A DNA stretch of 10,560 nucleotides from an uncultured Bacteriovorax sp. Lineage in GTDB: Bacteria > Bdellovibrionota > Bacteriovoracia > Bacteriovoracales > Bacteriovoracaceae. The notes under the pieces are model-generated. The model saw only the letters and a program-made list of their open reading frames with translations. It was not told the DNA's origin and ran no database searches. The DNA lies in the NCBI GenBank assembly GCA_943914745.1, contig CALUDF010000079.1:1-10560 (forward strand), written 5' to 3'. Both the position numbers and the translations under genes were made by a program. Numbering within the stretch: the first letter of the stretch is position 1; the number at the start of each line of letters is the position of its first letter. This document shows, piece by piece, positions 1 to 5,899 of the stretch.

Positions 1-947
1 GCGCCAAGGAGTCTCTTGTGATGAATGGCATTTAAGTCTTCGATGAGATCTAGAACGTTTTTCAAAGAAAGATAATCACTCTTTCTCTTGCAAGAAAGTT
101 CTGCGTCCCAATTCTGAGACAGATAGCGGTCAATTTTATCTAAAGCAATCCCGCGGTACTCATCGTGATAATACAAGTAGGGAGTGAGATATGGATAAAG
201 TTCTTTTTGAACCTCCATCCCTTCAGGAGTCGAAATCATAGGGAAGCCTTTTCCTAAAATTTCATTTCTCGTCTCAAAAAAGATCTCTTCTAGGTTTTTT
301 CCTTTCTTCATTTTCTTGGAGAAGTTATCAGCAAACGATCCATAAGCATAATGGTCGGGGCCAGAGCCTGTAATGATACATGCTTTTCCATCGGCCAGAG
401 CAAGGGAGTTTCCGGAGTGGCAACTGGCATCGACGATTGCAAGCTTCACCCCATTTTTCCGGGCAATACTCACTAGACTCGCAAGCTCATCCAAGCTCAC
501 CGTCCCTTTATCAATTTTATTCATGTTAGTAATCGCATTTCCAGTCGTAGAGATAGAATGAGTCTGCCCGCTCTTTTCCCCACCATGACTATTGATGAAA
601 ACCAGAAGTTGTCCTCCTGCTGGAATTTCTTTTCTCTTGATTTGGCCCACGGCCCTTTCAATGGCTTCCCTATAACGAGGAGTCGTAAAATCCTTGCTCT
701 CAGACACTAGGATAAATTTTTCTTTAATAAGCGCTTCTGTCTTTGGATGTCCACCGTTGAAATAGATGGAGGTATCGTAATTTTGATTGCTCTGATAAAA
801 TTCTCCGAGCTCGGCGACACTTTTATCAAACTGAGTCTCTGGGGCTCCAAGAGGCTCCCCTCCACCACCAAGAATAAGGAGATTATTTTGAGCTGCTTCT
901 AAATTGGCCATCAAGAAAAAAGAAACAAGCGCAGACATCACTTTCAT
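1..947 (-). CDS. exported caspase-like (clan CD) cysteine peptidase, 3' end outside window
   Basis: The frame is open from the start to the left window edge (315 codons seen), so the C-terminus is missing. Residues 1-19 (MKVMSALVSFFLMANLEAA) form a likely Sec signal peptide, which predicts a periplasmic or secreted protein. After a strand-like segment (NLLILGGGG) the two caspase-type catalytic motifs appear: LLVFINSHGG with His121 and LAIVDASCHSG with Cys176, each following a hydrophobic beta strand, 55 residues apart. The DxSCHSG context is typical of metacaspase and peptidase C14 or C13-like families. Caspase-fold peptidases cut after specific residues (Arg/Lys, Asp or Asn); the specificity here cannot be read. 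The ATG at 947 overlaps the upstream TGA as ATGA, which suggests translational coupling. An in-frame ATG at 953 lies only 4 nt from AAGAGG (958-963), so it is a real alternative start. Last gene seen of a three-gene exported cassette. Family call fairly sure; substrate unknown. Confidence 0.8.
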   Translation of the reverse strand, partial: MKVMSALVSFFLMANLEAAQNNLLILGGGGEPLGAPETQFDKSVAELGEFYQSNQNYDTSIYFNGGHPKTEALIKEKFILVSESKDFTTPRYREAIERAVGQIKRKEIPAGGQLLVFINSHGGEKSGQTHSISTTGNAITNMNKIDKGTVSLDELASLVSIARKNGVKLAIVDASCHSGNSLALADGKACIITGSGPDHYAYGSFADNFSKKMKKGKNLEEIFFETRNEILGKGFPMISTPEGMEVQKELYPYLTPYLYYHDEYRGIALDKIDRYLSQNWDAELSCKRKSDYLSLKNVLDLIEDLNAIHHKRLLG

Positions 948-1306
948 TGGCATTTTTCCTCTTTAACAGGCAAGAAGCCACTTTGCCCCTTCAGGTTGGC
1001 CGGATCCAAAACAACATCCTCATAACGAGAAATGGCCGCGAGCTCTCCGCGATAACCTGCAACTTGTTTTTTAATTTGGGCCCGCACTTTAATTGGACGG
1101 TTCATATAAGGCAAAGCCTTGAGTTCTTCCTCGTTAACAATAGGAAACTGATACTGTGAGAGACTTCCTTTATTAACTAAGAAGACATAGCCTAAATCAT
1201 TGGGATTTTTCTCAATAACTCCATAAATATCAAAGGTGCCACACCCTGAGGGTTGAGTGGCACCATAAAGATTAGTCGATAAGATAAAAGCGAGAAGAAA
1301 TTTCAT
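944..1306 (-). CDS. small exported protein of unknown function
   Basis: This 120-residue protein is not recognised as a named family. Residues 1-16 (MKFLLAFILSTNLYGA) look like a signal peptide, so the mature protein is about 100 residues and probably periplasmic. The mature part alternates short beta-type stretches (GTFDIYGVIEKN, GYVFLVNKG, RPIKVRAQIKKQ, ELAAISRYEDVVLDP), a pattern that could be a small OB-like barrel; this is an inference from strand spacing only. The only two cysteines of the mature form (Cys22 and Cys119) sit at its two ends and could form a disulfide. The ATG at 1306 is preferred over the TTG at 1309. There is no clear Shine-Dalgarno sequence, but the start lies 4 nt after the stop of the 3D-domain gene, and the stop overlaps the start of the caspase-like gene. 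Both facts suggest coupled translation and a shared role. Confidence 0.75.
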   Translation of the reverse strand: MKFLLAFILSTNLYGATQPSGCGTFDIYGVIEKNPNDLGYVFLVNKGSLSQYQFPIVNEEELKALPYMNRPIKVRAQIKKQVAGYRGELAAISRYEDVVLDPANLKGQSGFLPVKEEKCQ

Positions 1307-1310
1307 CAAA

Positions 1311-2060
1311 TTACTTAATTGTATGCAGCTCTAGAAGGTCCGCAATGATTTTTGGGTCTTTTACAACGATAGCTTCAAAAGTTTTAGACTCAGAACTTCC
1401 AATCCAAGGGAAGAAAGAAGCCTTTTTAGAGACACCGATATACACATCGACATGAGCTCCTTTAATCGCTCCGCCTTTATCAGCAGCAAAAAAATACCCA
1501 TCATGTGTGATGACTCTTCCATTTGGCAAAGTGATCTTTGCTCCACGTGCCTTCGGAATATAAAGCGCTGTTCCTGGCTTAATGACTCCTGCATCTGTCG
1601 CTAGAGTTCTGTAAGGAGAAAGGATATAATCGTCTAGCCCATCTCCATAAACACCGTTGGCCTCGCGGAATTTGGTTTTGCCAATCCCCGTGTGTCTTGG
1701 ATAAATGGATTTGCAATCAACGAAGTAATCGTTAGTCACTCCCTGATAATTAAAAGTCTTAATGTCACCATTTCTAAAATTGATTTTTACCGATCCTTCC
1801 ATCGCCGTGTCACACCAGTGCTTCAAAGTTAAGCGAGGTCCAAGCTCCTGCCCTTTCATATCACGCAGAGGAATTGATCCTGAGTCTTCATCGATTTCTG
1901 GAAGATAGTAATAAGTCGCCCACAGCTTAAGACTTTGCCCAAGATCAGCTTTACCAGGTTCCGGGAACTCAAAACGGTCCAGGTCAAGCGGGTCACCACT
2001 GGCAAACGCCGATCCCAAAGTAAGCATTCCGGCCACAACTAAAGTCGCAATCTTTAACAT
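1311..2060 (-). CDS. exported 3D-domain (MltA/YuiC-like double-psi barrel) protein
   Basis: This 249-residue protein starts with a clear signal peptide (cleavage likely after SAFA, residue 20). The C-terminal part, about residues 148-210, matches the 3D domain. It has the entry motif YRTLATD...IKPGTALYIP, followed by the three acidic positions that name the domain: Asp187 (ITHDGYF), Asp194 (AADKGGAIKG) and Asp205 (HVDVYIG). In MltA-type lytic transglycosylases and Gram-positive Sps/YuiC proteins this barrel cleaves peptidoglycan glycan strands, so a cell-wall role in the periplasm is likely. The N-terminal 125 residues are unassigned and carry two cysteines (83 and 115) that may pair. It is much shorter than MltA. 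A good AGGAGA lies 5 nt before the ATG. It is first in the cassette with the small exported protein and the caspase-like peptidase. Activity on peptidoglycan is inferred, not shown. Confidence 0.85.
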   Translation of the reverse strand: MLKIATLVVAGMLTLGSAFASGDPLDLDRFEFPEPGKADLGQSLKLWATYYYLPEIDEDSGSIPLRDMKGQELGPRLTLKHWCDTAMEGSVKINFRNGDIKTFNYQGVTNDYFVDCKSIYPRHTGIGKTKFREANGVYGDGLDDYILSPYRTLATDAGVIKPGTALYIPKARGAKITLPNGRVITHDGYFFAADKGGAIKGAHVDVYIGVSKKASFFPWIGSSESKTFEAIVVKDPKIIADLLELHTIK

Positions 2061-2161
2061 AAGAGTCTCCTGATGGATGTCTTATCGTTAAGAATAGGTC
2101 AGATTTAAATTATTGGTGCAGTGGGAGGAAAATGGGCAAAATGTACCCGCATTTTTTGATC

Positions 2162-2194
2162 AGAAAAGCGGAACTTCCGGCAAGAAGTTCCGCT
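2162..2194 (-). terminator. intrinsic terminator of the dienelactone-hydrolase-like gene
   Basis: A perfect 11-bp stem (AGCGGAACTTC pairing with GAAGTTCCGCT, 2167-2177 and 2184-2194) with a 6-nt loop begins 13 bp beyond the stop codon at 2207. Reading the minus strand, the hairpin is followed by a short T-run (TTTTCTG). It separates the hydrolase gene from the downstream exported three-gene cassette, which therefore probably has its own promoter in 2061-2160; no convincing -35/-10 pair was found there. Confidence 0.75.
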
Positions 2195-2206
2195 ATAGGT
2201 GAAAAA

Positions 2207-2971
2207 TTATTTTGAAAGCTCAGCTAAAAACTCTTTCATGGCAATCCATGATCTCTTATCGGCCACTTCATTATAAGCGGCCCCCTTAGAGATGTCTGTG
2301 CCCGCCCCTTTTTCTGTGAAGCTATGAACAGCTCCAGAGTAATAGTTCATCTGGTAGTTCACTTTCGCTTCATTCATTCCTTTGACGAATCCATCAATGT
2401 CTTTTTGTGGCACGTAGGGATCGATGGCCCCATGAAGAACTAAGACTTGCCCTTTAATGTTTTTATCGTCATTAGAAGGAATCAATCCTCCGTGAAAAGA
2501 CACGACACCTTTTACGTCTGCACCAGAGCGCGCGACCTCAATGGCCGTAGTTCCACCAAAGCAGTAACCTGTGACGAAAATTTTCCCGGCATCAACGCCT
2601 TTTTGTTTTTTTAATTCAGCAATCGCAAGCTCCGCTCTCTGGCGAAGGAGCTTTAAGTCTCCCTTATACTTTCCTGCCAGCTCTCCTGCTTCTTTGGCAT
2701 CTTTAGGACGAATTCCTTTGCCGTAAATATCACCGGCAAAAGCGATATAGCCAAGCTTTGCGACTTCAATCGCCTTTGATTCAGTTTCCGCCGTCACCCC
2801 CATCCAGTTATGAACGATCATGACACCTGGTTTTTTACCTTGGTTTAAAGTGTCGTAAGCGAGAAAGCCTTCAAACGTCAGGTCACCTGATTTGTATTCA
2901 ATTTTTTCTGTTTTCACTTTCGCGTAAGCTCCGCTTGAAATTAAAAGGGACAATAATAACGTCTTAATCAT
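2207..2971 (-). CDS. exported dienelactone hydrolase family protein (alpha/beta hydrolase)
   Basis: This 254-residue protein belongs to the dienelactone hydrolase family. The nucleophile elbow is GYCFGG (Cys137). The likely rest of the triad is Asp184 (HGAIDPYVP) and His216 (GAVHSFTE). Such enzymes open lactones or cleave esters; the natural substrate here is unknown. Residues 1-17 (MIKTLLLSLLISSGAYA) form a signal peptide, so the enzyme acts in the periplasm, unlike the cytoplasmic DLH of chloroaromatic pathways. A longer frame opens further upstream, but the ATG at 2971 is chosen because AAGGAG (2978-2983) lies 6 nt before it and the signal peptide begins exactly there. The segment VHNWMG has Asn55 near where classical DLH has a Glu that contacts the nucleophile. 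It is a single-gene unit: its own terminator follows and a divergent gene lies upstream. Confidence 0.85.
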   Translation of the reverse strand: MIKTLLLSLLISSGAYAKVKTEKIEYKSGDLTFEGFLAYDTLNQGKKPGVMIVHNWMGVTAETESKAIEVAKLGYIAFAGDIYGKGIRPKDAKEAGELAGKYKGDLKLLRQRAELAIAELKKQKGVDAGKIFVTGYCFGGTTAIEVARSGADVKGVVSFHGGLIPSNDDKNIKGQVLVLHGAIDPYVPQKDIDGFVKGMNEAKVNYQMNYYSGAVHSFTEKGAGTDISKGAAYNEVADKRSWIAMKEFLAELSK

Positions 2972-3010
2972 GGAAATCTCCTTCTTTGATGATTTAAGTG
3001 AGGGCATGTA

Positions 3011-3040
3011 ATAGTAATGGATGTTGAGCGCTCTAATCAA
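3011..3040 (-). promoter_or_regulatory. candidate sigma70-type promoter of the hydrolase gene
   Basis: On the minus strand TTGATT (3035-3040) and TACTAT (3011-3016) are separated by 18 bp, each matching 4 of 6 consensus positions. The spacer holds the 8-bp palindrome GAGCGCTC (3026-3033), which could be an operator or chance. The 5' leader would be about 30 nt and would contain the AAGGAG. Prediction by eye only. Confidence 0.35.
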
Positions 3041-3084
3041 TATTTTTGAGAAATTAAAAATAGCGCAGCTCAAAAGCACACAGG

Positions 3085-3100
3085 GTTACACCTGCGTAAC
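3085..3100. promoter_or_regulatory. candidate operator (GTTAC-N6-GTAAC) in the divergent intergenic region
   Basis: GTTAC and GTAAC face each other over 6 bp between the divergent hydrolase and 122-residue genes. A dimeric regulator could use such a site, placed about 45 bp upstream of the hydrolase -35 candidate and 61 bp before the start of the plus-strand gene. Arms are only 5 bp, so chance occurrence is quite possible. Confidence 0.2.
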
Positions 3101-3161
3101 ATTGGCACAAATCCCACAGTTTCAGCTTCCTATTTTATAAAAACCATTTATCATTATCATC

Positions 3162-3530
3162 ATGATAGAAAAAATTTCAGCCAGTCATTTAAGTACTATT
3201 CAAGTTGTCATCACCGGTCGATCTGAATCAGATATGACATTAAAACTCTCAGAGCTTAAGGTTAAAGGAGTGATTAGCGGTCAAAATGCAGAGGCCAGCG
3301 TTGACCCAGTCAATGTCTATTCCCTGCTCTCATTCATTGATGCTTTAAACCTTCCAAAAACAATCGTCCCAGGTGGCAAGCCTCCAAGAGGTCAGACAAA
3401 ATTCATTCTCACGTACCAAGACGGGCATTCAATCATTCTTGGAATGAATCTTAATGAAGAAGATGTTGAGTATTTTGAATTAAACCCAAATGAATTTCAG
3501 ACGCTCATGGATTTGTGGGTTCATCTGTAA
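3162..3530 (+). CDS. hypothetical cytoplasmic protein, 122 aa
   Basis: No family is recognised. The protein has no signal peptide or membrane segment, is acidic at the C-terminus (NLNEEDVEYFELNPNEF) and ends with a Trp-containing helix (LMDLWVHL). The middle has two strand-like stretches (TKFILTYQDG, HSIILGMNL) after a Gly/Pro-rich turn (VPGGKPPRG), suggesting a small alpha/beta fold. It is the only plus-strand gene, divergent from the hydrolase and convergent with lpdA. No good Shine-Dalgarno sequence precedes the ATG at 3162. The in-frame ATG at residue 25 is no better, so the first ATG is kept. The coding nature is supported by the open frame of usual composition and by a terminator hairpin directly after the stop. 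Confidence 0.65.
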   Translation: MIEKISASHLSTIQVVITGRSESDMTLKLSELKVKGVISGQNAEASVDPVNVYSLLSFIDALNLPKTIVPGGKPPRGQTKFILTYQDGHSIILGMNLNEEDVEYFELNPNEFQTLMDLWVHL

Positions 3531-3558
3531 AAAAGCTCCATCACTTTCATGATGGAGC
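3529..3558 (-). terminator. intrinsic terminator of lpdA, probably bidirectional
   Basis: GCTCCATCA (3535-3543) pairs perfectly with TGATGGAGC (3550-3558) around a 6-nt loop. On the minus strand the stem is followed by six T residues (3529-3534), a strong intrinsic terminator 13 bp after the lpdA stop. On the plus strand it directly follows the stop of the 122-residue gene, with a weaker, delayed T-rich stretch (from 3565), so it may stop both converging transcripts. Confidence 0.85.
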
Positions 3559-3571
3559 CCTAGAATTTTCT

Positions 3572-4975
3572 TTAAGAGTTAAGTGAGCGCTTATCTGTCG
3601 CTGCCAAACAAGCTTCTTTGAAAGATTCAGTGTATGTCGGGTGAGCGTGACATGTACGAGCAACGTCTTCAGCTGAAGCACGGTACTCCATTGCGAGCAC
3701 TGCTTCTGCAATCATATCAGCACAACGAGGACCAATCATATGAACACCAAGAATCTCATCCGTTTTCTTGTCAGCAAGTACCTTAACGAATCCATCTGAT
3801 TCTTCTGAAGCGCGCGCGCGTCCTGAAGCCTTCGTCGCAAAAGACCCTGACTTATACTCACGCCCTTCTGCCTTTAGTTGCTCTTCTGTTTTTCCCACTG
3901 AAGCCACTTCTGGCCACGTGTAAACAACACCTGGAATCAGGTTGTAATCAATATGCGGTTTTTGACCGGCCATATACTCAGCAACCATCACTCCCTCTTC
4001 CTCAGCTTTGTGAGCAAGCATCGCCCCTTTGACAACGTCACCAATGGCGTAGATGTGAGGAACACTTGTTTGAAGATGAGAGTTAACATCCACGCGGCCT
4101 CTGTCGTCGAGCTTCACGCCCGCTTTATCCAGAGCAAGCCCTTCTGTGTATGGTCTTCTTCCTACCGCCATTAAACAGTAGTCTCCTTCCAGAGTTTCGA
4201 CCTTGTCTGAGTTTTTATCTTTGGCCTTAACAGTAACTTTTTTACCGTTAGATTTGACTTCAGTCACTCCATGCCCTGTTAAGAACTCGATTCCATCGCG
4301 CTTTAAAACTTTTGTCAGCTCTTTTCCAAGCCCCGCATCCATTGTCCCGATGATGGAATCAGCAAACTCAACAACCGTCACTTCTGAACCTAATCGTCTG
4401 TAGACTGAAGAGAGCTCAAGCCCAATGACTCCCCCACCAATGACGATGAGTTTTTTTGGAAGTTCTTTTAAAACCAAAGCTTCAGTTGAAGTGATGATTC
4501 TCTCCTTGTCAATCGCCACTCCAGGAAGAGTTGAAGGCTTTGATCCTGTGGCAATGACAATTTTCTTCCCAGAGATCTGCACCGTCTCTTTTTCACCTTT
4601 AACAGCGATGGTGTTGGCATCAACAAATGAGCCAAGACCGTAGAAGACTTCAATCTTATTTTTCTTCATTAAGAATTGAACTCCACCGCAAACATCAGAG
4701 ACAACTTTTTTTACTCTATCTCTCATGACACCGAAGTCCAGTTTTACACCAGTGGCTTCAATCCCGTGCTTTTTAAATGAATGAGTCAGTTCATGGTATT
4801 TTTCAGAAGAATCAAGCCATGCTTTTGAAGGAATGCACCCTACGTTTAAACACGTTCCACCAAGCGTCTTGTATTTTTCTACAATCGCCACTTTCATCCC
4901 TAGCTGGGCGCAACGGATCGCACAGATGTATCCACCAGGACCTGAACCAATAACTACGACATCAAACTCTTTCAT
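3572..4975 (-). CDS. lpdA: dihydrolipoyl dehydrogenase (E3)
   Basis: This 467-residue flavoprotein reoxidises the dihydrolipoyl arm of the 2-oxoacid dehydrogenase complex, passing electrons through a disulfide and FAD to NAD+ in the cytoplasm. Visible parts in order: the N-terminal FAD fold (VVIGSGPGG), the redox disulfide Cys42/Cys47 in GGTCLNVGC, the NAD fold (IGGGVIGLE, about 179-187), the second FAD motif (YAIGDVVKGAMLAHKA), and the C-terminal dimerisation domain with the His445-Glu450 catalytic pair (HPTYTE). Length and motifs are those of a complete, active enzyme. AGGAGAG lies 8 nt before the ATG. It is the last gene of the odhA-sucB-methyltransferase-lpdA operon and is followed by a strong terminator. 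It may also serve pyruvate dehydrogenase or the glycine cleavage system if these lack their own E3; this is inference. Confidence 0.97.
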   Translation of the reverse strand: MKEFDVVVIGSGPGGYICAIRCAQLGMKVAIVEKYKTLGGTCLNVGCIPSKAWLDSSEKYHELTHSFKKHGIEATGVKLDFGVMRDRVKKVVSDVCGGVQFLMKKNKIEVFYGLGSFVDANTIAVKGEKETVQISGKKIVIATGSKPSTLPGVAIDKERIITSTEALVLKELPKKLIVIGGGVIGLELSSVYRRLGSEVTVVEFADSIIGTMDAGLGKELTKVLKRDGIEFLTGHGVTEVKSNGKKVTVKAKDKNSDKVETLEGDYCLMAVGRRPYTEGLALDKAGVKLDDRGRVDVNSHLQTSVPHIYAIGDVVKGAMLAHKAEEEGVMVAEYMAGQKPHIDYNLIPGVVYTWPEVASVGKTEEQLKAEGREYKSGSFATKASGRARASEESDGFVKVLADKKTDEILGVHMIGPRCADMIAEAVLAMEYRASAEDVARTCHAHPTYTESFKEACLAATDKRSLNS

Positions 4976-5016
4976 CTAAAAATCTCTCCTCTTTCATTAA
5001 CTATGGATTAACTCAT

Positions 5017-5850
5017 TTATATATTTTTTGCTTTGGCCTGAATGAACGAAAAGAAAAAGACGGCGTTCGGGTCACTGGCCACTACGCTCATTTCTTTCTT
5101 CATCCCTTCCACCACTTCTGTCGTCACATACCCTGCTGCCAACAATTGGTCACTGGCAGATAAAAGCAGGTCACTCCAAAACTCAATCATCTCTTTTCTC
5201 TTCTGCGGATGGCGGTTATCCAAAAACCAGGTCTTCACCTCTGTCTCGATATTCCGAAATCCGATTTGCATCAGAAGATTCCCAAGTTTTGCCCCCATGA
5301 AAGGATCACCTTTTTGGTCGTATTGGTAATCGTTGAAGGCCATCCAGTACTTCAGCACATTAGGCGAGTACGGGTCCAGAAAAAACGACGAATTCAAAAC
5401 TTCCGTCGCATACAAGACAGCTCCAGGTGCCAGCACCCTTCTGATTTCAGAAAGCACTCGTCTTGGGTCAGGCACATGTTCTAAAACAAAACATAGAAAG
5501 GCACCGTCAAAGTCTGCCGAGTTAAACGCGAGCTTCTCAGCATTCATCTGGTGAAGATCATAGCGCCCTTTGGCGTATGAATGTTCGGCCAGAGATTTCT
5601 TAGCAGCATTTAGCTGCTTTTCATTCAAGTCGATTCCCGTCACATGCAAATCAGGAAAACGACGAAGGAGAATTTCCGTCTGAGCGCCCACTCCACACCC
5701 AACTTCTAAAACTTTCTTTTGGGCGGAGAAATTAACATTCTGATAGACGGTATGCTCGGCAAAACGGGCCTGACGCCTTAGTCGATCCTGCTCTACCGGA
5801 GAAAATCCATGCAAATACGGAAAGTCTTTTTTGTCTGTCGTTTCACCCAT
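5017..5850 (-). CDS. class I SAM-dependent methyltransferase
   Basis: This 277-residue protein has a Rossmann-type SAM-binding core. Motif I is VLEVGCGVG (residues 47-55), the acidic residue after strand 2 is Asp74 (TGIDLNEKQL), and the post-II/III region reads NAEKLAFNSADFDGAF followed by LEHVPDPRRVLSEIRRVL, as in the UbiE/COQ5-like Methyltransf_11/25 group. The C-terminal third (about 155-277), with several aromatic residues (YWMAFNDYQYDQKGDPFMG), is probably the acceptor-binding part. The acceptor cannot be deduced: a small molecule, a lipid or quinone precursor, or a protein are all possible. The ATG at 5850 is chosen because GGAG (5858-5861) lies 7 nt before it; the ATG at 5856 is too close to that site and the upstream TTG codons have none. 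It sits between sucB and lpdA, 41 nt before lpdA, so it is probably co-transcribed with the TCA complex. Confidence 0.85.
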   Translation of the reverse strand: MGETTDKKDFPYLHGFSPVEQDRLRRQARFAEHTVYQNVNFSAQKKVLEVGCGVGAQTEILLRRFPDLHVTGIDLNEKQLNAAKKSLAEHSYAKGRYDLHQMNAEKLAFNSADFDGAFLCFVLEHVPDPRRVLSEIRRVLAPGAVLYATEVLNSSFFLDPYSPNVLKYWMAFNDYQYDQKGDPFMGAKLGNLLMQIGFRNIETEVKTWFLDNRHPQKRKEMIEFWSDLLLSASDQLLAAGYVTTEVVEGMKKEMSVVASDPNAVFFFSFIQAKAKNI

Positions 5851-5857
5851 AAACATT

Positions 5858-5861
5858 CTCC
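5858..5861 (-). promoter_or_regulatory. ribosome binding site deciding the methyltransferase start
   Basis: GGAG on the minus strand is 7 nt from the ATG at 5850 and only 1 nt from the ATG at 5856. It lies 6 nt after the hairpin at 5868-5892, so folding or binding at that hairpin could affect access to it. Confidence 0.6.
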
Positions 5862-5867
5862 ACAACA

Positions 5868-5892
5868 AAAGGCCGGGATATACCCGGCCTTT
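5868..5892 (-). terminator. hairpin between sucB and the methyltransferase gene (partial terminator or processing stem)
   Basis: AAAGGCCGGG and CCCGGCCTTT form a perfect, GC-rich 10-bp stem around a 5-nt loop, beginning 7 nt after the sucB stop. On the minus strand it continues as TTTTGTTGTG, a T-run that is broken early by G. It could act as a partial terminator that lowers expression of the methyltransferase and lpdA relative to E1/E2, or as an RNA-stabilising or processing element. No clear promoter was seen between it and the methyltransferase start, which argues against complete termination. Confidence 0.6.
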
Positions 5893-5899
5893 AAGTTAG

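Noticed and set aside
373..561. Plus-strand open frame of 62 codons
   Set aside because: It lies antisense inside the caspase-like gene, which has motifs and a signal peptide; no ribosome site or family similarity is visible for the plus-strand frame.
2972..3079. N-terminal extension of the hydrolase frame by 36 codons
   Set aside because: The extension lacks a ribosome site at its start and hides the signal peptide, while the ATG at 2971 has AAGGAG at 6 nt and begins exactly at the signal peptide. The extension also covers the candidate promoter.
3103..3120. TTGGCAC resembling the -24 element of a sigma54 promoter before the 122-residue gene
   Set aside because: The bases 12 positions after GG are CA instead of the required GC of the -12 element, so the site is incomplete.
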